From contig VZTG01009298.1 of assembly GCA_013397845.1 (NCBI GenBank), forward strand, positions 62,001 through 126,000: a stretch of DNA of 64,000 bases, given 5' to 3'. A model generated the notes under the pieces. That model saw only the letters and a list, made by a program, of their open reading frames with translations. It searched no databases and was not told where the DNA came from. Positions 1-12,500 of this stretch are shown here, piece by piece. The DNA comes from Melanocharis versteri (lineage: Eukaryota; Chordata; Aves; Passeriformes; Melanocharitidae). Position 1 is the first letter of the stretch. Every line of letters begins with the position of its first letter. A program made the position numbers and the translations under genes.

Positions 1-2567
1 TCCTTTTTCCCCATTACCTTATTCCTGCTTTGTAATGTCAGTGAGTCTCAGGAAGACACAGAATGAATTCTCTAGTACCTTTAAGACCTGGACCTGGAAG
101 GTCATCAAGCAAATAAAGCAGTGCTATGTTGATAAACTCTTGTTTGTTTCCTTTGCTCTGAAATACACTCTTACTGCAAGTATCCTTTAGTATTTAGTGA
201 CTACAACGAGTAAGCTTTTTTAAATCCTCATTGCCATGTTCTCAGTAGAAGGAATGATGTTTTATAACTGCTGAAACAATTTAAATGTGAAGTGCAAAGC
301 CTTTCAGCACACTGAGAAAGGCAGCAACCAGGGACATTTAAGGACCGAGCAACATCAAGCTGTTGTCAAAACTAAACCATGGAAGGGAGGGGTAGGCTCC
401 GTTTTCCAGAAACTGATTAATGAGGGTCAAAAGATAAGTTGTCCTTGAAGCAGAAAAAAAGAGCTTTGCATTATTTGCTAGCAGAGAAATTTTCAAATGC
501 TAGGCTGCTTCTTTCTAAGCACAGGAGGAAATTGAAGGTTTTCTTACATGTTAACAGACTTCTATGGGTTAGGAGATTACTAATGTCAGAGATGGTCACT
601 ACTAAGGTCGGAAGAAAGGCTATAATCCAGCATTAGATGTTATTGCTTCAAAGCAGGTGCTTGCAAAACGAAACAGTTACACTGTACCCCTACTGTGACT
701 CCAAGGATCCCAGGTAGAGCTTGCTGATAAAGATCCCTGTTGTGCTCTGTATATAAGGGCATAATATGGGACTGAAGATGGTCTTTCTGGGAGTGTTCTG
801 AAACCATGATACAAAAATGCGGGAGTTCCTTTCAGAGTCTCATCAATGACATCTGTCCATGAAACACCACAGGCCCTGGGAATGATGTATCAATAAAAAG
901 CAAATTGTCCAACGAGTCCGGACAAACTGGGTGAGGGTCACAGGTCGTGTGAATGGAAGCTGTTCGACTGAAGTCTGCTGAACCAGATCCTCCAGCAGCT
1001 GAAAATCTGAATGGCTCCATTAAAGTCATAGCAGGGAGAGATCCCATAGGCCTTTAAAGCTTGTTCGTGGTGGTCCATCCTTGCTGCATTTGCAACACTA
1101 TGCCTTTCTTTAACTTTTCAACCTCGACACGCAATTTTACCTAAGCAGGTGAGATCTATCATTTCCCTCTGTTCTCAGCCTCACCTATTGCCTGGAACAA
1201 CCCATTACAAAGGCTGTAAAAGTACAAAATCTGTATTATAAAACAGGATGTCTTTGACATTCGATTTTCAGTGCAGTCATTTTCACACAGAAAATTAACT
1301 TCTAATGAACCCAGAGTTCAGTTCTGGTTTTGGCTACATATGCATATGGCTTCTGATATTTTCACATAGCATGTGTGCGTGGATGCTTATCTTTTACTGA
1401 AGTCTCTAATTGCATTTACATTCATTTTGCTTTCCTTTTAAAAATTTTTCTACATGTAGATAGCTGCTTGCTGCAGTGCAGCTACTCTACTAAACCACTG
1501 GCAGTGTGGTTTCATGGGCAGGACAAGTTCTTCTTGTTTGATTAGTTTTTTTTAAAATGTTGTAACATAGCCACAGTTGTCATGCCCTTGTATGCAAGCA
1601 TTAGTGATGACAATTGTTGCTGGAGCTGGTTCTACCAAGTTTTGATATGGAGATATGCTCTTTTACTTGAACTAGCAAGATTGGGAAATTAAACTGTGTG
1701 TCTTCCCTTACTATCAGTCTTGTGGGGTTTCTGGGAAGGATCCTGGCAGCCCATGTGAAGCAGCAGCTCAGAGCTCAGCTGTTGGATCTGGAGTGATGCA
1801 ACAAAGCTCAGACAGATTCCCAAGGAAGCTCAAATGGAATAACAACTTGGAAAGGAAGCAATTTGTTTCTGTGACTCTGAATTGGGTAATGAAAAGTTAA
1901 GTTCTGTAAATTATGGTCAGTGATTAAGGGGAAAGGGGCAGTGATTTAATTTTTAGTCCATCCTTTTTTCAGTTTCCTGCTCTAAAGTTATCCCTATAAC
2001 TGTGATAAACGCATCTCAGGGATGTACCCGGTATAACCAGTAACAATCTAAGTGCTGGTTCTCAGCAGGAGATGATCCTCTCAAGCCCTTCATGCTTGAG
2101 AGTCTGGTTGTACTGTGAAAGGGTGTGACCTGCTGGCAGTTGGCCAAATCTTCATTCTTGCTTTTCAAGTAGGCCTTTCCTCCACAGATTTTAGTATGTA
2201 TTTTGCCAGCTGGAGGCTAAGGAAGGACTTTGTGACAGAACATATTTATGGATTTTGTTCTGAGGATATGCTGTACATGAACTATGACTGATCACAATGG
2301 AGCAACCCCAGAGAAAGGCTTGGACTGACTGTCTAAGAAAAAACTAATCCAAACCACTACATTTCAGAGTTAAGTGACCGTGGGATTTGAGCATCTTCGA
2401 CCTCTCATCACATCAGTGTTTACATGCATTAAGGTGACCTGAGATGGCTGAGCCTCAGGTGTGTGACTGCTTCTTTTATTTATGGAGCAGTCCCAAGGTG
2501 GATACAGTGCTTTGCTAAATATTTAAAGATGTTCCTTTGTCCCAAGGTGCTTAGGAGTAAGATTTTC
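1..2567. other. Non-coding sequence, no gene seen
   Basis: I see no plausible gene, RNA gene or clear repeat here. The short open frames (up to about 70 codons) have no recognisable motif. Two small items are visible: a TATA-box-like string TATATAAGGGC at 750-760 with nothing gene-like downstream, and a weak 7-bp hairpin around 1492-1512 (AAACCAC / GTGGTTT). Neither is enough to call a promoter or a structured RNA. Confidence 0.6.
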
Positions 2568-2815
2568 ATTTATTCATACAGCTTAAGGCCAGACGGGACC
2601 ATTACATCATTCTTTCTGACCTCCTGTGTGACACTAAAATACTCACTCAGTAACTTCTACATCAGGCCTGAGTCTTGGAGGTGAGGTGGCACAGATGGCT
2701 TAGCAGGACATCGCATTTTGATCTAAATACACTGAACAGTAGAAAATCCACTACATGTCTTGGTAGATTGTTCCAGGGGCTGATCTTTTTTGCTATCTTT
2801 CACATAGCCTGAAAT
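2568..2815 (-). mobile_element. Diverged CR1 LINE 3'-end fragment
   Basis: Read on the plus strand, this follows the reverse complement of a CR1 3' end in the expected order. It has a degraded TTCATA... start, then AAGGCCAGACGGGACCATTA (2585-2604), then TCTGACCTCCTGTGTGACAC. About 110 bp later comes a segment like 'gaga-atccacca..cttggta-attgttcca-tgg' (2739-2780). The ordered blocks make chance similarity unlikely. CR1 is the main LINE of birds and reptiles and usually survives as 5'-truncated 3' ends. This copy is old: it has many substitutions and no RT reading frame. Strand follows from the 3' end lying at the left edge. Confidence 0.8.
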
Positions 2816-4499
2816 ACACTAGCTTTAAAAAAAAAAAGTCATTTGTTTAAGAGAGAGGCTGGTCTGTTAAACACAGAGGAAGGAAAGACTTCAATGGAAT
2901 TTTAGAATTAGCCCCAAACACAACTTTGTAAAATCTTGAGGCTGAATTTCAGAAGAATAAACCTTCCCTTACCTGCTTAGCGTTCTGAAATGGGGTGGAC
3001 ACCAGACGTCTCACCTAAAACTTCCCTATCAGTTATGTGCTTCCCTGTGCTATAGCTGTTCCTAGAAATACTGCTTTTGTGGCTGAGCTGATCAGCTGGC
3101 TACGCTTGTCCTGCCTGAGGCCAGCTTAGAAGCCGAAAATCCCAACACTATTCTAGAGAGGTCAGTTAGTCAGGTATGGAGTGTCCTAGTGCCCACAGGC
3201 AGCGCTGTTCTGCTAAAAAACAGATGGCAGTGGCAGATTTTAATGCATATCAGTTTAGCTTCTCTGTTTTTCAATCCTTTCCTGATGAAGTATCAACTGT
3301 GTGTCTGAGCCAACACCCTAGGAGATTTCTGTGCTGGTGGTGAAAATGCTATACACTGAGGCATACTGATACTTTTAAAACAAAATGCCAAAACTGTGAA
3401 GTTGTGATGAGAATAGATAATAAATGATTTAAGGGCTGCATTACTTCTCAGGAGGGCACAGAATTGCCGGCAACATTGGCAGAAATGGGAATTCCATCCA
3501 CAGTAATAAAGCATCTGTATCTCTTTGTACCAACGAGTTGAGTGGCAAGTATCTCTCAGAGCCATGCCAGTGTAATAAAGCTAATATATCAACCTAAGAG
3601 AGATGCTAAGCTCTTTGAAAATAATTGTGTAGTTGGCAAGCAATAACGGTTACTCTTGATATTGCAGAGAAATAAAATTGTTTTTTTTCTTCTTTCCTCA
3701 CTCTCCCTGCTGTGGTGCATTTAAGAAATTAAATGCAGAAATCTAGTCCTAATGCACTACTAGGTTGGAAAACTAATGACTGCAAATGGGAAAAAATTCC
3801 AGAAGTGAAGGTTTCTCCTACTGCTTTTCTGTGGTTAGATTGCTCACCTTCTGTATTTCCATCGAATATTGCTAGACAACAGCTCACATGTAGGGAAGTT
3901 CTTGATAATACCAATTTTTTAGGAAAGCTCCATGTTTGTGGTTATTTGGGCTGTACTTTTCTCCAAAGGAATTTAAAAAATTACTTTCTAGGTGAATCTG
4001 CTGCAGCTTTTTAGAGGCCTTTTTCAAAGCTTGCAGCCAGATCATTGCTTCATGTGTGTCTTTGCTACATATCTTTTATAGGTGTGTGTGCACAACATTT
4101 TTTAAGACCTGTATAAAAAGGAGAAAAAAATTATAGAAGTTTTAAGAACTGAGTAAGCATGTAATACGATGTCAGCATCAATCTTCTGCAGGCAAAGAGG
4201 GAAGACAAACCCGGGTGTTTATTGTCTTTTCAAACCAGCGTTTCACATTTCACGTACTTTGTAGTTGTTCATTGAAGAGCTTAGGACAAGGCTCTGGCTC
4301 TTGCATCCCATAACGAGGATGTTCTACTGCTGTCTTACCCAGGCAGCCAGAGGCTGCTGCTTTTCACCTGCTGTCGACTAGTGTAGGTCTCCTTGCAATG
4401 ACTACTAGCACCTAAAGTGATCCCTAAAGCTTGCTGGCAGAGCCCTGCTCAGGCCGTGTTTGAACTGTCTATGGTGCCAGGAATAGAAGCACAATAAAT
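2816..4499. other. Non-coding sequence, no gene seen
   Basis: Nothing here can be supported as a gene. Overlapping opposite-strand frames at 3729-4014 (61 and 93 codons) shadow each other and show no domain. An octamer-like ATGCATAT lies in 3242-3252, next to a GATGGCAGTGGCAG stretch; alone it means little. Confidence 0.55.
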
Positions 4500-4915
4500 A
4501 TCAAGTACTCAAGATTCTTTTACTTCCTCAAAAACAGGGCTGTCGGAGACCCAGTGGTGGCCGCCTGCCGGCTTAACACTAGAGGGAGGCATCGTCTGAA
4601 AGAAATCACAAATGCGTCCAAAACAGCACGATTTAAAACGATTTATATGTCTTGGAAGGGAACAAAACACCGATTTCTTTTTAAAGCCTCTGTTTTTATT
4701 GGAATACATTATGGGAGGCCTCATTTGTTGCCGAGAACACTCTTGGCCAGAGTGAAATCCAACCCTCCTGATGAGGTAGGCAGATTCAGCCTGCACTGCT
4801 CCGCTTTGTCTTTGCTGGGCTCTCCTGGGACAACGCTTTGCTCCAGGCCTGGAGCTAGTGCAGCCTCTATAAATAGCCCATTGCTGAATTGTTGTGTAAC
4901 CAGATTTTGAAGGGT
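4500..4915. promoter_or_regulatory. Candidate regulatory block with MEF2/TATA-like site
   Basis: This 400-bp block stands out by composition. It has more CpG than its flanks, AT-rich motifs such as ACGATTTAAAACGATTTATA (4628-4647), and a perfect MEF2-type site CTATAAATAG (4867-4876, consensus YTAWWWWTAR). The same string could act as a TATA box, which would put transcription start near 4900. A weak CTCF-like string CACTAGAGGGAGGC is at 4577-4590. Both strands are open here for 118 and 137 codons, which reflects composition: neither peptide resembles a family and they overlap almost completely. An enhancer or minor promoter is inferred and not demonstrated. Confidence 0.3.
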
Positions 4916-7900
4916 GTGCCAAAGGATAAAGAATTATGTTGTTTTAGTTCACTTCAGACTGACACACTCAAACCAATTTTGCACTCTGGCCTCAGTTTGT
5001 ATTCAGGGCAGAGGTCAGGAAGATGAAATGTCAGTGCTTCACTCTGTATTCATTTCTCCCTCATTTCAAGCCTATAAGGAAAGCAATAGGGATTGACTTA
5101 ATGGTGGTGGCTATGTAGGAATGATTGCTGTCTCTGAAGAGGTTTTCCCTCTCTCTCTTTACTCCATTAGCTTGTCCTGTTGCAGCATGGATCCTGTACC
5201 ATAAAAATGGGAGGTAGTGCACAGCTCCCTGATTCATGGTAGACTTCAATGCCTGTAAACTGCATTTTTCTATGTTGCACAAAAAGACCACGGAAGAATG
5301 GGAATAGTTATTTGTGGGCCCCACAGCAGTTGGCAGTAACTCATAGTTGTATAAAGCCTATATTGTACTGAGCAGGGAATCGAGAAGGAAAGTAGGGTAA
5401 GAGAAAGGGCCCAGGAGCTCTGGGTATCCTTCCCAAATCTTTCAATGAGTCCTGTTCAGTGGAGATGCTTATTTCTTCTCCTAGAATTTTATCTCCCTTG
5501 ACTCAGTTGGTGAGCACAACTACACCTAACAGGCAAAGGTGGAAAAAGTGGTCTGAGGTAGTCTTTTCCAGTCAGGTAGGAGGGAATGAAACACTGCTGG
5601 AGGAGCAAGAGAGGCAGAGCTGAGATGTGCAGGTGGGGACAGAAACAAATGTGAGAAGAAAATGTGTAGATGGGGACCAGAGAGGAAAGAAGAGATGTGA
5701 AGAGTGAGGGAAGGCCTCTTATGAAATCTGCGGACCAGAATTAACTGCTGAGCAAGACACTGCACGGGTATATGGGTGGCTGCTTTGAGTGGACTTCAAT
5801 CTTTGCACTTTGAGGTGTAGCGCACATGCTGATGAGTTCAGGTGCTCAAAGATCACTGAGATGGAGGTCTTGAGAGACAGGTCTGCTGTCAGAGGGTGCA
5901 AGTTACAGACACCTCAAATGGATGACAGGAATTTAAAAGAATAATAAAATGTGTAAATTACAGCTATAAAGACTCTGTTTAGAGTTACTTAAGCTGTTCC
6001 ATGAGTTTATCCTTTAACAAGTTCCAGGCAGTGCCTCTCATCCTTTTGGCAACACTTTAAGTGTCCTGAGTCTCTGCTGGAGTAGGACTTGGTACTCTGT
6101 TCCTATTGCATCATGCTGCTCCATCTCAGCCCTATACTGCTTCTAATAAAGGAACTTTCACAGTGACTGTCTGCAGTTTCATTCTGCTGAATCCCTTGGA
6201 TACCTCATCATCTGTGTTTCTCACCAAAGGCCTTGAGATATGTTTTGTTAAACAGCTAAAAGAAAATTGCATTGGGAAAGCTGCTGATGTAGTTCCTTTT
6301 GCCTTTCAGAACACAATCCAGCAGATTTGTAGTTATTATAGCAGATCCCTGTTTAGAGCAAGGAAGATTTCTCAAGGTGCTGTTTAAAACTTCCTGGTTT
6401 GTGCTGCAAATTGTTAATCAGTCCATGACAGCATAAATAAAATTAGAGGGTTTAATTAAAACTAATGAATGAGTGAATGGAGAATACACAGCATGTTTCA
6501 CTTGTAGTGCACTGGTGCTGTGAATAATTAAAATGTCACAGAGTAGGAGATGTCTTAGTAAAATTGTTAGAGCTGCAAAAAATAGAGGCCCCTGGACTTT
6601 GGTAGTTTGGGAAGGTTTTGCTCTTTAAATTGGTTGAAATACATTTATATAAGTTAGGGGAAAATAAAAATATATTTACAGCTCTGATTTTTATTAGGAT
6701 GGAGTCAAAGTTGGAAGCTTGGTGCCAAACAAACCTTACTGCATTTTGGATAGGTTTGCATGTTTCTGAAGATGTATATGTGTTCATACCATATTAATCC
6801 TACAACCATATCACCCGGGGGATTAGTTTCCTCTTTTGATTCATCTGTGGCTCTATTCTTGCAAAGTAAACTTATTATTACAGGCTATTATATTGTTGTT
6901 ACTTGTTAATGTTCCATCTACTCAAATCACAAACATTCTTTTGATTTAAACCCCAACCTGAACCACAGGCTGAACTGGATTTGCCTCTGGCTCAGATTTG
7001 GTTTATATGACGTGGTCAAATACCAGGCCAAGAAAATAATTTTTACTGGACTGTTTTAAATAGATCCAGGGGGCATGAGGTGAGAATTAGAAAGATGAGA
7101 CAAAGAGGCTGATCAGACTGTTGTAAAGTTTGGGATTACGTACTAGACCCTGAATATAAATTCTCAGAATAATATGAAAACATCTTTCATCTTTCTGCTT
7201 TACAGTGGCTCTCTCTTGCCTGTGGTACGATTTGCTTTACCACCCCTCCATGACTTATTCTGAGGTTGGTGTTCTCCTCTGCATCTCTGGACTTTCCCCC
7301 AGATCTATTCTGCTGACCCTATGACATCTTCTGAGGTGAGGAGCCTGTTGGAACATGAAATAGGATCTGGGTAAATGTTCTGGCTGCTGACATCGCTGAT
7401 GAAATAGTAATGCCCCCGCAGCCTGCTGTGTCAGAATGACCCAAGGTGAGCATCAGTGAGGGACCATCCTCAGTGTAGGGGTTTAACTATGTGTGTGGGG
7501 ATGTTTGAAAGGTACCATACCTCCATCAAATGCCTCTAGAGGCCATGGTCTAATGGGAGGCAGTACTGGGTGCAAGTTAGAGCGGGGTGAAAAGATGAAA
7601 ATCATCCATGAGGTGTCTGCTGTTGTATAATCCTAGCACTGTATCGTGAAATTTCTTATGATGGCTGAATAAATATAGAGAATTTCTACCAATTTAGCCT
7701 GGTAGGTCAAGATAAGAAGAACAGTGCAAGCTTCCAAGTGGCACTATGGAGTCTTCCGTGTCCGGACCGGATATACAAAGCCTTAGTACTAACAATATAC
7801 ACGATATATTCCCTCTCAATGCTTGGCTGTCTGTTAAGCAGAAGATCAGACCACATTATGACAGCGGTCCTCCTGAGCCTTAAACATTTATAAAAGGAAT

Positions 7901-8319
7901 AAGTAGACTTAGCCAGGAACTCAAATGATTTCCTAATGTTATATGAAATATAATTTAAAAGTATGGCATAATTCTAACCTGTTCACCATTGGCTCAATGC
8001 TTTGGCATTAAGAGACCTATGGGAAAATAAGTCTCAAAACTCAGAGGAAAAGATTTTGAAGAATATGGTGGTTTTTTTACTTAAAATTTTCTTTTTCTGT
8101 ATATGTTTTTGGGCTATTTTGGTCCAAAATTAAAATATTTTGGAAGCAGAACATTGAGAAGCTAACTTAATTCTCCCTGCATATCCCTTTGAATGTGTTT
8201 GAGTTGAGGGAAGTTATACTAAAAAAATGTGGGCCTTTCAATTATGCTCTAAATCCCAAACATCTATACATTGTCAAAATAGACTAGATTTTATGGCTCA
8301 GACTATAGCATTAAGAGCC
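4916..8319. other. Non-coding sequence, no gene seen
   Basis: No gene or clear interspersed repeat. From 5575 to 5715 the plus strand is strongly purine-rich and holds an imperfect 37-bp-offset duplication (ATGTGCAGGTGGGGAC at 5625 and ATGTGTAGATGGGGAC at 5662). The stretch 4983-5010 reads faintly like the core of a MIR element, too weakly to call. Open frames are short and without motifs. Confidence 0.55.
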
Positions 8320-8500
8320 TTGGTTACTTGGTTTAAAACAAATAAAAATTAATAACCAACAATTGGAGTTGATTAGGTATGCTCAATTCCTCTCATAAAT
8401 TATACTGATTAATGTGAATTCTTCAACTTTAATGGTTACATTAATAACTCACTACAAATTAACAATAATCACAAGTGCAATTGAGAAATTATCTTCCCAC
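8320..8500. promoter_or_regulatory. AT-rich candidate conserved element
   Basis: This stretch is dense in TAAT/ATTA cores (homeodomain half-sites), for example AATTAATAACC near 8345, TGATTAATGTG near 8406, ACATTAATAACTC near 8437 and AAATTAACAATAATC near 8456. It has no simple-repeat pattern. Such composition is common in vertebrate conserved non-coding elements but also occurs in neutral AT-rich DNA, so confidence is low. Confidence 0.2.
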
Positions 8501-8565
8501 TGGTTACTTTAAGATTCAGTTTCAATTAGAGTGTTTGGTACTCTTTTTCAATCAACCAGGGCTTG

Positions 8566-8665
8566 GATCCTGCTCCTGGTGACATCACTGTAAATCTGGG
8601 GTGAGGTTTTTATGAAGTTAATGGCATTACTCCAGATTTACACAGATCTTGCCAAAAGCGAAACT
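8566..8665. repeat. Ancient interspersed-repeat-like segment with hairpin
   Basis: The wording GATCCTGCTCCTGGTGAC ... ATTACTCCAGATTTACAC matches a dispersed sauropsid motif family that I recognise but cannot name with certainty. An imperfect inverted repeat is visible: 8590-8604 pairs with 8627-8641 over 15 positions, two of them G-T, around a 22-nt loop. Related wording occurs at 39190-39290, 57113-57180 and 58232-58300. It is an old decayed copy with no coding potential. Confidence 0.45.
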
Positions 8666-11283
8666 GAGTCCATCAACTAAAGCATTCCCTTATCTTCAAA
8701 GGGAATTGGTTTCATCTGTAATAAAATGTCTTAGGGCAGCCTAGGCTAAGCCTCGTTATTTGGCTTCGCTGAGCTGCTTTGTGTGAATGAACTTTTTTAG
8801 ATTTGAGCCTAAAAGGTTGAAATCCATAAGCAACCTTCCCTAGACTACACTAGAGCAGATCCAGGCTCTGTAGAGCCTCTGCTAAGATGCTTTTCATTAT
8901 GACAGTATGAAGTTAAGGTTGCAAAATTTTGTTGGGCTTTCCGTAAGAACACATGTAAAAACTTGTGTTTCCTAAGTTCTAGAGGCTGACAAATATGATT
9001 AGAATGTAGCTAGAAACAGGCAGACATGAGGTGTTTGGGACCCTGTCCATGCTGGTCTGTTTTTGCAAGGGATAGTTCTAATTAGCTCTATTCTCTTGCT
9101 GTATATATCAAACAATTTTTGTTTTCCAAGTATGGACCAATCAGTTACCTTACTGGTTTATTTTCTTAGTTAATTTTCAAGTGCTCAAGAGGCAGAACTT
9201 GAGATCAAGATTCCTCAGTGAACAGTCCTATGTTTTTAATTTATGTTTGTTGAGTTTAGTGCTTGCTACAGTGTAGGGTATACAGTGTATACTTTTAGAA
9301 TGTAGGAGCTCTGGCTTGTATTTTGCCAAGTGATTAGGCAGCAATACCTTTGTTTAGGTACCTACAAAAGGTATGCTTTCCTTCAGGGCACAGTAGGAAC
9401 TGTGAGCCAATAAGTCCCGCATTAAAATATATGTCCTTGCTCAGTATATTCAGGATGTAGGCACACTTCTTCCCCATTCCTATGACTTGCTGCAAGAATA
9501 AGATGAAGTAGATCAAGAAGCGGTTCACAGAGCCCAAGATTTTTTTCTGGTGGAAGCCTTGCATCCTTTCCGTGTATGGGAATGTTGGCATGGTGTGGCT
9601 TTTCCCTCAGGGTCAGGTAGAATGTGTGACACTCCTGGAAATGTCTGTCTTACTGCGTATTAGTATCAGTGTAGGGAACATGGTCCTCCCAGAACTGCTG
9701 GGTGAGGGTAGATGGTGCACCATGCAATGCACCGTCAGGCTGGACAAAAGATGCCTGGAGGTAGGCTGCTGACACAATACAACCTTGTCAGCATTCAGTA
9801 CGCTTTCCAGATGAGCAGGCTGAGCTAGCAGATCTAGGAACTAGAAACCTTCTGCATCAGAAGGAAGCTTGCAAGAATTTTTTCAGCACATACACGAACA
9901 ACCGTGGAGTGAAGAGGAGAGAATTCCTGTGATTATGTGGGATGAACCTCTCACTGTTAGGGAAACCTTTGTGTTCTCTGAATGTTTTGGCTAAAGATAC
10001 ACTATTTTGCAGCCCTTCTCTCTGTAGAGTTGCTGGGGACAATATTAATTTATAACTGGAAGTATTATGACAGTGTTAAACCCCAGAATTTAGACTGAAC
10101 ATCAAAGAACCTAATGACAGCTAATTTTTTTACAGTGAAGTCAGCCTAAGGAAACATCAGAGGGCCTCTAGCATGGGTTACATACAACCATGAAATACAC
10201 AAACCTGGGAGAATAACATGTGAGGAATAATCTTAGATTCTTGTATCTGAAAGATAAAGAACAGTGAAGAAAGTAAAACCCTGGGGCAGAGGTCCAGAGG
10301 AGTTCAGATATCTCCATCCTTAGTATGTAATTGGAATTGCCCTTGTTGCACCTTGTGTATTGCTGCTCATGGCATTCATCTGATTTTAGACTGTTTATGC
10401 CAGCAGGCCATGGAGTCATGTGGCTGTGAATCAACTCCAATAACTAGAGTAGGATCAATACTTAATTCTATAAAGAAATCCTCTTAGAAAGGGCAGGAGA
10501 CCAAAGCTGGGATTAATAGAGTCTTCCAGTGTACACCTCCAATTGCTCGTCAGAGAGTTGTCAGAATCCCTGATACAAATTACACTGCCTCAAAAACACA
10601 AACCTCAGCAAATACAGAAAGTGAAAGCAGTTTTGGAATGATCTGTGATAGAGTGATTCCCTCTACAATAGGCCTAAGCTAACCCTAAACTGATGCTTTT
10701 TATATAAATGATTATAAATAGAAGCCAAAATTTTGTCAGACCAATAGTGCAAACTTAACATATTGGCCCCTTGGTGTCATTTGAAGAAAATTAATGCAGG
10801 GGGCCAAAGAGACAGAGTCTGCAATATGTAATGCTCCAGAGACATAGCTGAGATTTTGTTCCTAGTGTAGCAGAAATAAATGCTCTTGGCAAGTCATAGG
10901 GGAGGAATAAGACATGTGCATAAGTAAGATTAATCAGTAAAGCCAGCATCTATCTCATGAGTCATATCTGACATCAAAAAGGCCAAGGTTGTTGCATGTT
11001 AAATTTGTGCTACTACAGGAAAGGAAAATAACAAAGAATCTCTTGTGCAAATTGTGCTGTAGATTTGGATAACTGGGAAGCACTAGAGAAAATGGGGGGT
11101 GGAGTAAGGAGTGAGGGCTTCTCTTTCCTCTCTCAATAGACAACTAAGTGTGAAATCATGGCCCAAGTAAAATCAGTGACAATGCTCCTGTGGCTTTTAG
11201 CAGGGTCAGGTCCTGCACACGATTTGTACATACTGGGTTACAATGGGAGAGTAGAATTTCTTAGCCTTTTCTTAGGTAAACTC
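8666..11283. other. Non-coding sequence, no gene seen
   Basis: I see no gene or recognisable repeat. A small inverted repeat GTATAC-AGT-GTATAC lies in 9278-9294. Open frames at 9334-9772 and 10168-10440 have no motif and no partner frame that would suggest exons. Confidence 0.55.
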
Positions 11284-12500
11284 TCAGAGAACTAAGAAGA
11301 AATGACAATGGACCAAAGAGCCTCTCTCTGCTGAAGATGCTAGATCTGTTAAATCAGAGGCAAGAAAATTTTTCCTCAGTGAAAGTCCAATAGGCTTTTG
11401 TGAGCCGCTGCTGTGTGACTGAATAATGCGGGGTCTGGGGAGAAAGAAGCAGAGTGTGCCAGTGTGCAGTTGTGGCCCCCAGGCTGCAGGTTCCCAGCTC
11501 ACCTCCCCTTCCTGTAGTATGTGCAGAAGTGACCTGATGCAGAAGTGCCTCTTCTCGTGTGCACTGAGCACTGATGGCTCCGTGTGTGCTGCTTTGCCTC
11601 CTCTTGCAGCAAACCACTTTGCTAGCTGTCTGCCCTTTCTGTAAGCACAGGGAGGTGCGAAGAACAGAATGTGGGTTTCTGAAGCATTCTCTGTTTCACT
11701 CCTAGATTTCCTGGCACAGTCAAACTTTGTGATGGACTGGACATATTTTTCCTCTGCATCAAGGACAGCTCTCGACCTGGTCCAGAAAGAAAGCACCTCA
11801 GCAGAACCAAAAGGTGTTTTTTCAGCACATGAGACAGAGATACCTAGTCTTGCTTTTTTTAAAGAGTGTGTTGAATGGGACAGATACAAGGTCTCTATCT
11901 GTTTACTGCTTTTTTCCCAATGGTCCCTTCCCCCATCAGTTTACTGGGTCTTACTTTCAGAGCTTAGTGGACTTGTCAAGCACAAGCCACCCTCACTGGT
12001 AATAAGAAAGGGGGCAATGCTTTCAGCATAGAAGAGATGACTGTCAGTTGATGGAGGGACTGCACTTCCTCCTGGAGAATCAGGTTTCAAGCTTCTGCCC
12101 AGATCATGCTGCTCAGTGGTGCTCCCACATGGGCCCAAGCCTTCAAAGCACAATCTGGCTCTATTAGTTTTGTGGCAGCGGTTGTCTAGGCAGATTCCCC
12201 CAGGACTGAAATGAGACACCTCCTGTGCTGAAAACACTTGGGTCTGCCCAGATTGAGCTGAAGTGGGCTCTGCAATTAAGGTTTGTAATGGCTTATATCC
12301 TTGGGGAAACAACCGCAGGGTTCAGGACGTGGATGAACAAAGGCTGGCCAAGCAGTTGAAGTGGCCACACAGGTGTTAAGTGTTAAGAATGCTGGGCACC
12401 AGGCAGGAGCATGGGTGGATAGGGGTCCCCATTTCTTTTGTGTGATGTGTAAAGCACTGTGGAAGAACATTTGTTGTTGCAGTATCAAAACCAAGCTGTT
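11284..12500. other. Unusually open but unrecognised block
   Basis: This block holds the longest open frame of the window: 201 codons on the minus strand, 11284-11889. It also holds a 123-codon minus frame (11941-12312), a 120-codon plus frame (11669-12031) and a 101-codon plus frame starting at 12361. None has a signal peptide, membrane segment or motif I recognise, and opposite-strand frames overlap. Composition is close to even here, which lengthens chance frames. A single 201-codon run is still somewhat unusual, so the block is noted but not called as a gene. Confidence 0.3.

Noticed and set aside
750..760. TATATAAGGGC as a promoter TATA box
   Set aside because: There is no downstream gene, CpG enrichment or initiator context, and such strings are expected by chance in 64 kb.
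4509..4922. Overlapping 137-codon minus and 118-codon plus frames
   Set aside because: They occupy the same bases on opposite strands, match no family, and are better explained by the composition of the block.
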